Shown one piece after another: positions 24,760 through 33,353 of a stretch of 64,000 nt of DNA (positions within the stretch are counted from its first letter, which is position 1; every line of letters begins with the position of its first letter). The DNA comes from DATFTE01 sp963802575. GTDB lineage: Bacteria > Acidobacteriota > Terriglobia > Terriglobales > Acidobacteriaceae. Made by a program: the position numbers and the translations under genes. The stretch is taken from the NCBI GenBank assembly GCA_963802575.1, contig CAWDJF010000005.1, positions 248,001 to 312,000 on the forward strand. Reading direction: 5' to 3'. The notes under the pieces are model-generated. The model saw nothing but the letters and a program-made list of their open reading frames with translations. It had not been told where the DNA came from and made no database searches.

Positions 24760-25620
24760 ATGGCGGCGAGGATTGGAAAAACGCGACAGGGCGCCGAGAT
24801 TGAAGAAGTCTTCGACCCCGAGATCGGCCGGGCCCGCGGTATGGTGCGTCGGACGCTGCCGGAAGGGAAGCTGCGGCATGCGCGGCGGCGTCCGCCACGA
24901 GAGTTGGCGCCGTGGGTCGCCCACTTCTGGATGATTCAGTGGGACCTGCGGGGATGTGAACCGCAATTGGTGGAGAACCTGCCCCATCCCAATGTGCACG
25001 TGATCTTCGAAGAAGATGGCGCGGTAGTCTCCGGAGTGCAGACGCGGAAATTCTCGCGCGTGATTGAAGGATGCTCGCAGGTGTTTGGCGTCAAGTTCCG
25101 CGCGGGAGGGTTTCGTCCGTTTCTCGGCGAGGCGGTTTCGACGCTCGCCGATCGCACGGTTCCCGCAAGGCGCGTCTTCGGAAAAGACGTCGAGGCGTTG
25201 CGGGCGGTGGTGATCTCCTCTGCGAAAGAAGCGGAGAAGGTGGAAGCGGCGAGTGCGTTTTTTCGCGCGCGCATGCCCGAAGCGGGCAAGACTACAGCGT
25301 TAGCCGATCAGTTGGTGAATCGCATTCTCAATGAACCTGAGATCAAGACGGTGGATGACTTGGTGGCCTGTGCCGGAGTGGGGAAGCGCTCGTTGCAAAG
25401 GATTTTCAACGAGTATGTGGGGGTCAGCCCGAAGTGGGTGATCCGCAGGTACCGTTTGCATGAAGTGATGGAGCGGCTCAATTTTGGAGCTCAGCCGGAT
25501 TGGGCGCAACTGGCGCTGGAGTTGGGATACTTCGACCAGGCGCATTTGATCAATGATTTCAAATCCATCCTTGGTTATTCGCCGACGCAGTATCAGAAGA
25601 TGGTGGCAAAGCCTTCCTGA
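24760..25620 (+). CDS. AraC family transcriptional regulator
   Basis: 286 aa from the ATG at 24760 (the frame also has a GTG at 24730). The N-terminal half resembles DUF6597-type ligand-binding/dimerisation regions (PRELAPWVAHFWMIQWDLRG; VIFEEDGAVVSGVQTRKFSR). The C-terminal double helix-turn-helix is clear: TVDDLVACAGVGKRSLQRIF, NEYVGVSPKWVIRRYRLHEV, ELGYFDQAHLINDFKSILGY. Divergent to the SRPBCC gene and probably controls it. Confidence 0.92.
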   Translation: MAARIGKTRQGAEIEEVFDPEIGRARGMVRRTLPEGKLRHARRRPPRELAPWVAHFWMIQWDLRGCEPQLVENLPHPNVHVIFEEDGAVVSGVQTRKFSRVIEGCSQVFGVKFRAGGFRPFLGEAVSTLADRTVPARRVFGKDVEALRAVVISSAKEAEKVEAASAFFRARMPEAGKTTALADQLVNRILNEPEIKTVDDLVACAGVGKRSLQRIFNEYVGVSPKWVIRRYRLHEVMERLNFGAQPDWAQLALELGYFDQAHLINDFKSILGYSPTQYQKMVAKPS

Positions 25621-25768
25621 ACTGCAAACGTTTTCCACTCTGAAAATGTGACAAAGAATTGACAACTAGAACTTGTAGTAGCTTGCCCGCGCAATTAAGA
25701 TCGCGCGCAAGTTCCGACCCATGACGCGGGACAGCGTTAACTCACCCTGAATGTTTGAAGGAGACGAA

Positions 25769-26845
25769 ATGAAGCAACAGTTGGTCTTTCTCTTGCTGGT
25801 AGTGTGTCTGGCCAGCACTGCCTTTTCCCAGGATGCGACAAAACCCACTCGGCGCTTCGTAGCCATGAAGCCGCATTCGTATACCACGAATGTCCGGCCT
25901 CCGGCGGGACAGCTGGCGCAATGGAACGGATCCTGGATACACAAAAATGTCCGCTACCCGTTTGTGATGGTGGGCGCCGATCCGCGCAAGAACAACACCA
26001 CGACGACAGTTCCGGTGTACGTCATTCCCGTGAAGATGGTGTACGGTGCGAGCAACGGGAACCAGACGTTCGATCCGACGCTGAGTACGAATTTCAACGG
26101 TCTGAGTGCGCAGTCGGTGCTGACTTCGTCACCGCTGCTTAGTTCGAGCGTAGACTTCGTGCAGGGCGGAGTCGATCTGGGCAAGACTCAGTACATCGAC
26201 GCATACCAGCGCGGCAACTTCTGGAAAGTGGTGAAGAATAACAGCAGCTATCACGTGTTGCTGGGTGCGCCGACGATCTTGCCGACGCAGACCATCAACG
26301 TCACCGCTTCGCAGGGTTCGGTGATTTCGAATCCGTTCCTGGCCGGCAAGAAAGTCGGCACCATGGACATCTTTGCCTTTGACGCGGCGCTGCAAGGTTT
26401 CTTGAGCAAACTGACGCAGATCACGCCCGACAGCCTTCCGATCTTCATCAACTACGATGTGTATCTGACCGAAGGCGGATGCTGCATTGGCGGCTACCAC
26501 AGCGCGAATGCGTCACAGCCTGCGGGTCAGACCTATGCTTACACCACGCTGGTCGATCAGGGTTCGGGAGTCTTCTCGCAGGATACGGCCGCGGCTGCGC
26601 ACGAGATCGGCGAGTGGCTCGACGATCCTTTTGTCGACAACTCGGTTCCGTGCCTCGATAACAGTATTCTTGAAAACGGAGACCCGCTGGTGCTCGATGA
26701 CCATGCGTACACCGTGGGATCGTTCACTTACCACCTGCAAGACTTGGTTTTCATCGACTACTTCGGCGCCGGGACAGCGATTCCGGTTAACGGATGGTTG
26801 AGTTTCCAGAACGATGAGAAAAACACCTGCCCGGGTTTGCCTTAA
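25769..26845 (+). CDS. Secreted protein with HExxx-like motif (putative metallopeptidase)
   Basis: 358 aa from ATG 25769, preceded by GAAGGAG, with signal MKQQLVFLLLVVCLASTAFSQ. The mature protein is beta-rich, with a motif AAAAHEIGEWLDDPFVDN near the C-terminal third, similar to the HExxx sites in putative secreted metallopeptidases of soil bacteria, and a disulfide-like GGCCIGGYH segment just before it. Catalysis is unproven. A hairpin terminator lies 24 bp after the stop. Confidence 0.78.
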   Translation: MKQQLVFLLLVVCLASTAFSQDATKPTRRFVAMKPHSYTTNVRPPAGQLAQWNGSWIHKNVRYPFVMVGADPRKNNTTTTVPVYVIPVKMVYGASNGNQTFDPTLSTNFNGLSAQSVLTSSPLLSSSVDFVQGGVDLGKTQYIDAYQRGNFWKVVKNNSSYHVLLGAPTILPTQTINVTASQGSVISNPFLAGKKVGTMDIFAFDAALQGFLSKLTQITPDSLPIFINYDVYLTEGGCCIGGYHSANASQPAGQTYAYTTLVDQGSGVFSQDTAAAAHEIGEWLDDPFVDNSVPCLDNSILENGDPLVLDDHAYTVGSFTYHLQDLVFIDYFGAGTAIPVNGWLSFQNDEKNTCPGLP

Positions 26846-26868
26846 TCTCGTTGTTCGTGCGAAAGAAT

Positions 26869-26898
26869 GCCCGCTCCCGATTGGGGGCGGGCTTTTTA
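26869..26898 (+). terminator. Rho-independent terminator
   Basis: GCCCGC-TCCCGATTGGG-GGCGGGC followed by TTTTTATTT. Confidence 0.85.
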
Positions 26899-26948
26899 TT
26901 TTGCGCACATAACACTATCCGAAAACTGCCAGAAGCGTCTGAATCAGG

Positions 26949-27278
26949 GTGAAAGACCGCAAACAGCGCAAATTCATAATCGGGACTGTATTGGCTTGGA
27001 TACCGTTCTCTCTTTTGACTTGTGTAAAGACCAGTGGGTCCTTTTTCACTCTGGTAGAGCGGACCGATGGTTGGCTGGTGGTGTTAGCCGTAGTGCTCGG
27101 GATTGCTGCCGAGGCTACGGCGATCCCACTTCTTCTAGGCGCATTTGCCCGCGGAAAATGGCTGCGCGGCGCATTCTCAGTGGTCTCACTATGCTGCGCG
27201 GTATTTATGATTTTCGGATTCTTTGTATTGCTGGTTGTGATGTGGGTAGGAGTTTCGCAGTTTCAGCCGCGAGGCTAA
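26949..27278 (+). CDS. Small membrane protein of unknown function
   Basis: 109 aa from a GTG at 26949 with about three transmembrane helices (FIIGTVLAWIPFSLLTC, WLVVLAVVLGIAAEATAIPL, AVFMIFGFFVLLVVMWVGVS). Not recognised as a family. The convergent pseudogene at 27275 overlaps it by 4 bp. Confidence 0.6.
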   Translation: MKDRKQRKFIIGTVLAWIPFSLLTCVKTSGSFFTLVERTDGWLVVLAVVLGIAAEATAIPLLLGAFARGKWLRGAFSVVSLCCAVFMIFGFFVLLVVMWVGVSQFQPRG

Positions 27279-27625
27279 ACGGCTCTTCTAGCCGGGATCG
27301 CGGATGAACCACGCCAGGCTGCAAGTAATCCGAGGATGATGAGACCTCCGCCGGAGATCAACATGCTGCGCGCTCAAGCCGGACCGGAGCAAGGGACGAT
27401 CTCGGTCAATGATCCACCTGCCCTCAGCACACCGAACAGTGCTGCGGAAATTCCTCCGAGTCGCAACGAGAGCGAGTGACGGCCCAGCGATCCCAAAACG
27501 CCAACGGCGGCGATCAACATGGCAGCGCCGGTGATGAGCCAGAGCAGACCGAACGATCGCAACGCGGGGATACGGCCCGCTACTTGATGTCTTAACACCA
27601 GAGGAAACGAACGCAGTATTGGCAC
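27275..27625 (-). pseudogene. Broken small membrane protein gene
   Basis: On the minus strand a hydrophobic protein (FGLLWLITGAAMLIAAVG, LSLRLGGISAALFGVLRAGG) runs to a TGA at 27374-27376, but the same frame continues with a coherent membrane segment (SMLISGGGLIILGLLAAW) up to a TAG at 27275. An in-frame stop thus divides one gene. Its 5' end overlaps the truncated M48 peptidase fragment. Confidence 0.5.
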
Positions 27626-28002
27626 ACGAACTGGGTCACATTGAGCACTGGGACTTTGTGGTTATGACCCTGGCGTCGTTGGCGCCATTACTTCTCTATC
27701 AAGTCTACGTTGTCTCGCAGGGCATTAAGAATCTCCGGGCGGTCGCGTATTCCGCATACCTCTGCTATTGGGTTAGTCAGTACGTTGTGTTGTTGCTGAA
27801 TCGTACTCGCGAGGCTTACGCTGATCACCACTCAGCGCAGATTACCGGCGCGCCCGACCAGCTGGCATCTGCTTTGATCAAGATAGCTTACGGTATGGCG
27901 CGTGGCGAAGGAGAGTATCGCCAATCGTTAGAGCGCGGCTACAAGAAGGACGACAAGAAAGAAGTTCAACGCCAACGGCGTCTCCTGGTGCGATCGGTGT
28001 GA
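27577..28002 (+). pseudogene. M48 family peptidase, N-terminal fragment (truncated)
   Basis: Reading PLLDVLTPEETNAVLAHELG, with the zinc-binding HELGH and the downstream glutamate ligand region RTREAYADHHSAQ. The protein begins abruptly with no N-terminal membrane segments, since the upstream sequence belongs to another gene on the opposite strand. A hydrophobic region follows (FVVMTLASLAPLLLYQVYVV). The frame stops at 28002 and homology continues in another frame. The first plausible start codon in frame is the TTG at 27619. Confidence 0.75.
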
Positions 28003-28823
28003 TGGGAATTTCGAGTCTGGGCGCGGGACGTTCGTTAGCGCTGGCTGCCGCTAACCCGGCTCAGGCCGCAGCTGTTATGCGTTGGGATGTGGTCAACCCT
28101 TGGGCGCGCATTTACGAACTTGGATCTTCGCACCCTCTGACGGCGATTCGCGTTCGGGAACTGAACCGCGATGCCGAAACCATGCACCAACCCATCCACT
28201 ACCCGCTTCCTGAGAGTGGGGGAAGACATTGGGACGGGTTCCCCCTGGAGGTTTTCCTGTGGGCGGCGCCAGTGGTTCTACTAGCCATGCTAGGAGCCAC
28301 AGTTTGGGCGCCAGACTTTCTAGCTTTCTTGCACATCGGCCTGCGTCCAGCTACCAAGGCAATCTTGCTAATGCTTGCGTCGGTCCTCTGGATGGTAAGA
28401 ACCCTCTTCCGGTACCACGGCGAATTCGAGGATTCGACCATTGGCACTCTGATCGAGGACGTTGAGGTGTCGCAGATGCGCCCACGCGCCGTAAGGATTA
28501 AGGGCGAGATTGTGGGCAAGGGCGTGCCCGGATTCTTTTGGAGCACCGACCTGGTTCTTCGCGATCCGTCAGGAATTATTTTTCTCCTCTACCGCCAGAC
28601 AATCCCGTTGGCCAAGTACTTCTTCGCGCCAGCGGCCGAGAAACTCATCGGCGAAGAAGTCGAAGTAGAAGGATGGTTCCGAAGAGGACTGGCTCCTTAC
28701 GTCGAGATGTCCTGCCTTATCGAGAAATACGGTCAAAGGCACTACGCTTATTCTCGTTGGGTCCAACACGCGCTGGCTGCGGTGGGTCTTGTCGTTGGGT
28801 GGATCTGGCTGAGAGCGTTCTAA
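27999..28823 (+). pseudogene. M48 family peptidase, C-terminal part
   Basis: Continues the peptidase (GISSLGAGRSLALAAANPAQ, then VMRWDVVNPWARIYELGSSH, the conserved WD-NPWA/HPL block). It is joined to the N-terminal fragment by a one-base shift around 27965-27990 (frame restored as GAIGVMGIS). The remainder has two membrane helices and a beta-rich OB-like tail (IEDVEVSQMRPRAVRIKGEI). As a separate gene it lacks the zinc site, so it is inactive unless the indel is an error. Confidence 0.75.
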
Positions 28824-28978
28824 CACGCTAAAATCCAAGCGGATGGCTTTGAATGATTCGAGGCTGCGCCCGTCGACATCTCCTGCTATTCTCCTGCGCA
28901 TGATGCGGCAATCGCGTTTGTTAGTCATCACTTCTTGCCATCGCTGTTCTTTCCCTATCTGCACAAAACAAGCCGACG

Positions 28979-29761
28979 GTGTGGAGCGACCAGGAGAAGC
29001 CGATCCTCGAGCAGCTTCGCGGGTTGCGTGCTCTGCCCGACGACGTGCGCGCCAAGACTACGAAGGATTTGGCGTTGAAGATCCGTGCGTTGCCGGCGGG
29101 GCCGAACAAGATGCGACTCGCGAATGGTTTGGCCGGGTTATCGACCGAGGGCGATTTCGGCCACGACGCGTTGCAGGAAGTCGCCACCACGCTGGCGCAG
29201 ACACTCAAAGAGCAGCCTTTGCCGGATGAAAAAGGACAGCCTGCGTATCCTTATGTGGAACTCGCGGAACTGGTGCGGTATGAACATGTGGACGCGACTT
29301 TGGACGCACCGCAGTTCGCCGCTGCGATGGCCAAACTTGAAGCCGATGATCGGAACCGGCAGGATGTCGACTTCACCCTGAAAGACTTAGAGGGCAAGAC
29401 TTGGACGTTAAAGCAACTACACGGCAAAGTTGTCTTAGTGAATTTTTGGGCGACCTGGTGTCCGCCGTGCCGCAAGGAAATGCCGGATCTGGAGACTCTC
29501 TATGAGCGCTTCAAGGACCAAGGCCTGGTGATTCTTTCGATCTCCGACGAGGAAGCCGACAAGGTGAAGCCGTTTATCGCAGACCGGAAAATTCAGTATC
29601 CCGTGTTACTTGACGGTGGGAAGGTGCACAAGCTCTATGAGGTCGAGGGGATCCCCAAGAGCTTCGTCTACGATCGTGAAGGAAGACTGGTGGCGCAATC
29701 GATTGATATGCGGACGCGGCAGCAGTTTCTGGCGATGCTGGGGCAGGCGGGGTTGCAATAG
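28979..29761 (+). CDS. TlpA-like thioredoxin-fold protein (start disturbed)
   Basis: 260 aa from a GTG at 28979. The C-terminal half is a TlpA/ResA-type thioredoxin domain: VLVNFWATWCPPCRKEMPDL (CxxC with Pro-Cys), ILSISDEEADKVKPF, and cis-Pro VEGIPKSFVYDR. The first 120 residues are a helical domain (LRGLRALPDDVRAKTTKDLA). A signal peptide is missing, but one can be read upstream: the ATG at 28900 gives MMRQSRLLVI, and a one-base shift near 28930 leads into SLLAIAVLSLSAQNKPTVW, which continues in frame with WSDQ. So the intact gene probably began at 28900 and is frameshifted. Confidence 0.85.
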   Translation: MWSDQEKPILEQLRGLRALPDDVRAKTTKDLALKIRALPAGPNKMRLANGLAGLSTEGDFGHDALQEVATTLAQTLKEQPLPDEKGQPAYPYVELAELVRYEHVDATLDAPQFAAAMAKLEADDRNRQDVDFTLKDLEGKTWTLKQLHGKVVLVNFWATWCPPCRKEMPDLETLYERFKDQGLVILSISDEEADKVKPFIADRKIQYPVLLDGGKVHKLYEVEGIPKSFVYDREGRLVAQSIDMRTRQQFLAMLGQAGLQ

Positions 29762-29814
29762 TCACGGGTCGATGTATCCAATCGGGGATATAATGCTCCG
29801 TCGGAGGCGGTTTT

Positions 29815-30150
29815 ATGCGATGCGATAAAGTTATTTTCGTCGCGCTTCTGGGACTGGCTGCCACGGGATTGGCCTTCGCCAGCGATCCTCAACCTGCAAC
29901 GAACGCTCAAGCCAAGCTCACCCTGGATTCGAAAATGATTCTGCCGGTTGCGGGTGAGCCCGAGCGGTTCGCGGCTGGAGTTGAAGATCATGCGTGCTTC
30001 ATGATGCGCACATACCGGGTGCGGAAGGACATGGATCGCGAGAGCGCGATCCCAACTGCGCCGAACCAGGCATCTTTCAATCCTGACGACATTGTCGGTT
30101 ATTCAACCTGCCAGAGGTCCGGCAAGTTCGCAGTGAAAACCACCGAGTAA
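29815..30150 (+). CDS. Small secreted protein of unknown function
   Basis: 111 aa from ATG 29815 with GGAGG 7 bases upstream. Signal peptide MRCDKVIFVALLGLAATGLAFA. The mature protein is short and unremarkable (KLTLDSKMILPVAGEPERFA), with two cysteines (HACFMMRTYRV; YSTCQRSG) that may form a disulfide. No family recognised. Confidence 0.65.
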   Translation: MRCDKVIFVALLGLAATGLAFASDPQPATNAQAKLTLDSKMILPVAGEPERFAAGVEDHACFMMRTYRVRKDMDRESAIPTAPNQASFNPDDIVGYSTCQRSGKFAVKTTE

Positions 30151-30340
30151 CTTCTGATTAGCGAGGGACCTACGGCCTCCATGAAACGCTGTACTGGAAT
30201 GTACTGCCCCCTGCCCTAAGTTTGTGCTAAAGTATGCGACGCTCGTTTGTAAGGCGGACGAGTTTGCGCCCATCGTCTCCTACCACATTAACCGCGCTTG
30301 TCTTAGCGCGACGGCCCTTGGATAAACGAAGGAGCCAGTC

Positions 30341-31594
30341 ATGGAAACCGAAACATCTTCTGCCACCTGGCGCGCAAGCCTGGTGGCTTTTGTGCTGCTG
30401 ATTGTCATTGCAGCATTGCTCATCGTAGGAAAATTCAATTCTCAGCCGGTTCGCGCGCAAACCACGCTGGGAGGTCCGTTGCCCGGACTAACCTCGAACC
30501 AGTTCAACCTTTTCACAATCGGCATGACGCAGTTTGATTTTTCGTGGGATCCGGTGCACGGACTTGGGCCGGTGTACACCAACACTAACTGCAATAACTG
30601 TCACGCAGTCCCGGTCGCTGGCGGATTCAACACCAAGAACCGGGTAACCTTGTTTGGAACCGTTAACAGCGACGGTACATTCAATCCCTTGACGAACGAG
30701 GGCGGACCGGAACTCCAGCCGCTCAGCGTGGCAAAATTCATTCCAGGCTGCACCGTGGTCGGGGAGTTTATCCCGACTGATGCGACCATCATTGGAAAGC
30801 GGCTTCCGCCTCCTTTGTTTGGTGACGGGTTAATCGACAACATCGACGATTCGGCGATCATGGCCAACGCCGTGAATAAGGGCATGGGGATTCAAGGCGC
30901 GGTGAACATGGTTCCCGACTGGAACGGCAACATGAGGGTAGGCCGTTTCGGACAGAAAGCACAGATTGCGTCGTTGGTGCAGACCGTGGGCCTAGCCTTT
31001 GGCCACGATGTGGGCATCACCAACCCAGTGGATCTCACCGAAGATTGCCCGCAGGGAAACTGCAGCATTCCCGGCAATTGCATCAGGCGATCGCAGCCAA
31101 ATGACCCCACGGGAGTAGAGACCATTCAGATGTACGATTTCCTGGTCTACCTGGCGCCCAATACGCCGGGCACGGGAAATTCCAACGGGCAAGCATTGTT
31201 CACATCGATAGGCTGCGCGCTCTGCCACAATCCCAGTTACACCACCGATCCCAATGTGGCGATTCCCGTCGACTTTCTGGGACACGTCAACGGGCCGCCC
31301 ATTCTCGCGTTGAGCAACCAGCCGGTGAATCTCTACTCCGATCTTCTGATTCACGACATGGGGCCGGGACTTGCGGACAACATTCCGATGGGGATGGCGA
31401 GCGGCAGCCAGTGGCGGACGACGCCATTGTGGGGACTGTCGTTCCGTACCGTCTATTTGCACGATGGACGCACCACGAACCTGACGAAAGCGATCACCAT
31501 GCACGGCGGGGAAGCCACGCAGGTGATCAACGCGTTCAAGGCTTTGTCACCGGCGGATCAAGCGGACCTGCTGGCGTTCATTCAGTCGCTCTGA
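30341..31594 (+). CDS. Exported c-type cytochrome (di-heme, DUF1111-like)
   Basis: 417 aa from ATG 30341 with AAGGAG nearby. An N-terminal membrane anchor is at about 12-32 (LVAFVLLIVIAALLIVG). Two CxxCH heme-binding motifs are visible, CNNCH near residue 85 and CALCH near 290. The arrangement and the FGDGLIDNIDDSAIM-like segment (loop between motifs) match the DUF1111 'thiol oxidoreductase'-like di-heme proteins. Probably periplasmic electron transfer or peroxidase-like. The C-terminal block LHDGRTTNLTKAITMHGGEA is characteristic. A bidirectional hairpin terminator follows. Confidence 0.88.
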   Translation: METETSSATWRASLVAFVLLIVIAALLIVGKFNSQPVRAQTTLGGPLPGLTSNQFNLFTIGMTQFDFSWDPVHGLGPVYTNTNCNNCHAVPVAGGFNTKNRVTLFGTVNSDGTFNPLTNEGGPELQPLSVAKFIPGCTVVGEFIPTDATIIGKRLPPPLFGDGLIDNIDDSAIMANAVNKGMGIQGAVNMVPDWNGNMRVGRFGQKAQIASLVQTVGLAFGHDVGITNPVDLTEDCPQGNCSIPGNCIRRSQPNDPTGVETIQMYDFLVYLAPNTPGTGNSNGQALFTSIGCALCHNPSYTTDPNVAIPVDFLGHVNGPPILALSNQPVNLYSDLLIHDMGPGLADNIPMGMASGSQWRTTPLWGLSFRTVYLHDGRTTNLTKAITMHGGEATQVINAFKALSPADQADLLAFIQSL

Positions 31595-31602
31595 GTTGGT
31601 TA

Positions 31603-31648
31603 AACCCCTTTTTCGGGAGGACCCGGAAAAAGGGGCTTCTTTTTTTTC
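31603..31648. terminator. Bidirectional terminator between the cytochrome and MBL genes
   Basis: AAACCCCTTTTTCGGG...CCGGAAAAAGGGGC followed by TTCTTTTTTTT; sits 9 bp after the cytochrome gene and ends next to the convergent MBL gene. Confidence 0.85.
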
Positions 31649-31649
31649 G

Positions 31650-32651
31650 TTACAACGTGTTGTATACCAGCGTCACGAAGAGGTCATTGCCGATGCGTCC
31701 CTTGCCCCACTGGGCGTCGAGGTCGGCGGTGGGTTTTGCGGCGACAGCTTCGTCGACGGATTTTCCCTCAGATTTCAGTTTCGCGACGCGGTCATGAACG
31801 GTGACCAGCATGTCGCGATACTGCCCAAGCATGGCGCGATCAGCCATGGGACCGTGACCGGGAATGATTTTTGTCTGGCCGTCCGCGAGCGACAGGGTTT
31901 TGTTCGCGGCGCCGATCATGCCTGCAATGTTGCCCTTCGTGCCCAGGTCAATCAGGGGATACATCCCGTTAAAGAGGATGTCTCCAGCGTGGATGACGTT
32001 GTTGTGCGAGAAATGAACGAAGATGTCGGAGTCGGTGTGGGCCGGCGGATAGTAGCGAAGGGCGATTGATTCCTGATTAAAGAAGAGATTCGCCTCTTCG
32101 GTGAACGTCTGCTGAGGAAGAGCTGCCGCGGGAGCAGCATCGAAATGCATGCCGAAGGCAGCGATCTCTTGCGGAGTCGAGAGCCTGGCGCGCGTATTCT
32201 CGTGCGCAATAATCAGAGCGCCGGCGTTGTGCATCCATTCATTGCCGTCGGTGTGGTCGAAGTGCCAATGCGTATTGATCAGGACGCGCAGCGGGTCGTT
32301 GCTGAGTGCGGCCAGCGCCGTCTTGAATTGCGGAGCGGAAGTGCCGAAGCCGGAGTCTACGATCACTTTTCCGTCGGGGCCGGTGAGAACGGCCACGTTC
32401 CCTCCAGAGCCGAAGATGACAGAGACAGAGTCGGTCAATTTCTGGGTGGTGAGCTTGGCGGTGGCTCCAGAAGCCCGCATCTGCGCAACCATGTCGTTGT
32501 TGATGGTTTGCATGGGCTTCTGCCCGGAAGCCGCCTGAGCAAAGGCCGCAAGACTACGCGGGAACGCGGCGGTTGCCATTCCAGCGGCTGCGTAACGAAG
32601 AAAATCGCGCCGCACGGGATTAAACGCTTGCAGAGAGTTGCTGTGTGACAT
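31650..32651 (-). CDS. Tat-exported metallo-beta-lactamase-fold hydrolase
   Basis: 333 aa. A twin-arginine signal is clear (VRRDFLRYAAAGMATAAFPR, residues 13-32). The MBL-fold dinuclear zinc site is present as THWHFDHTDG (His128, His130, Asp132, His133), with later ligands in PPAHTDSD, HAGDILFNG and IPGHGP. The fold could hydrolyse lactone, thioester or beta-lactam-like compounds; the family resembles the SoxH/quinoprotein-relay group of periplasmic MBL proteins, but the substrate is not determined. Transcribed convergently to the cytochrome. Confidence 0.9.
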   Translation of the reverse strand: MSHSNSLQAFNPVRRDFLRYAAAGMATAAFPRSLAAFAQAASGQKPMQTINNDMVAQMRASGATAKLTTQKLTDSVSVIFGSGGNVAVLTGPDGKVIVDSGFGTSAPQFKTALAALSNDPLRVLINTHWHFDHTDGNEWMHNAGALIIAHENTRARLSTPQEIAAFGMHFDAAPAAALPQQTFTEEANLFFNQESIALRYYPPAHTDSDIFVHFSHNNVIHAGDILFNGMYPLIDLGTKGNIAGMIGAANKTLSLADGQTKIIPGHGPMADRAMLGQYRDMLVTVHDRVAKLKSEGKSVDEAVAAKPTADLDAQWGKGRIGNDLFVTLVYNTL

Positions 32652-32867
32652 GCTCGTCCCCTGATCGTGTCAAGTAGTATTTGGCCGAGATTTTTGATTT
32701 TACAAACAATTACCGGATCGAAGCACAACTTTAATCAACTGGCGCGCAAGGCAGGCTGCGTTGACCGTTCTATGAACAGACAGGGAAGCGCTGATCGTAC
32801 CCGTTGTTCGATCTTCCGCTAGTGCCTCCTCACCGAAACCACGACAGATCACGGTCACGGAGGAAAT

Positions 32868-33278
32868 ATGGACAAGCAAGCAACGGTGTTTTACGTGGAC
32901 GACAATCCCAAATCGCGAGAACTGCTCACCAACATATTAGAGGCAAGAGGTTTTGCCGTGATCGCCGCCGAAGATCCCTTGGAGGCCTTGAACCAGGCGA
33001 GAAGCATGGTGTTTGAAATCGCTCTGCTCGACTACCAGATGCCGGGAATGCTGGGAACGCAACTGGCGCGCGAGTTGAAAAAAATCGACCCCGATCTTCC
33101 AGTGATAGTGATCTCGGGCTTAGCCGCTCTGCCCTCCCATGAACTCGTGAGTGTCAATGTTCACCTGGGGCGCGGGACGCGAATCGATCAGTTGTTGGAG
33201 GCCATCGAGATGCTGTCGAACCGGGAATCGCCGCGATGGAGCGAGAGCACGGTCACCTGTTGGCACGGATCCACATAG
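32868..33278 (+). CDS. Single-domain response regulator
   Basis: 136 aa receiver (REC) domain with no output domain. Acidic pair VDDNPKSRELL near residue 10, phospho-acceptor Asp in LLDYQMPGM at about 55, Ser/Thr switch in VIVISGLAAL at about 84. The conserved Lys that usually precedes the last helix (KP or KG) is replaced: LGRGTRIDQLL has Arg-Gly. Ribosome binding site GGAGG 8 bases upstream. No kinase is adjacent. A strong terminator follows. Confidence 0.9.
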   Translation: MDKQATVFYVDDNPKSRELLTNILEARGFAVIAAEDPLEALNQARSMVFEIALLDYQMPGMLGTQLARELKKIDPDLPVIVISGLAALPSHELVSVNVHLGRGTRIDQLLEAIEMLSNRESPRWSESTVTCWHGST

Positions 33279-33295
33279 ATTCGGTCATGATAAGA

Positions 33296-33342
33296 GCCCC
33301 ATTTCTCACACAAAAAGGCGAGAAATGGGGCATGCTTTTTCC
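33296..33342 (+). terminator. Rho-independent terminator
   Basis: GCCCCATTTCTC (33296-33307) and GAGAAATGGGGC (33320-33331) then ATGCTTTTT. Confidence 0.85.
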
Positions 33343-33353
33343 CAGGTTTTCTT

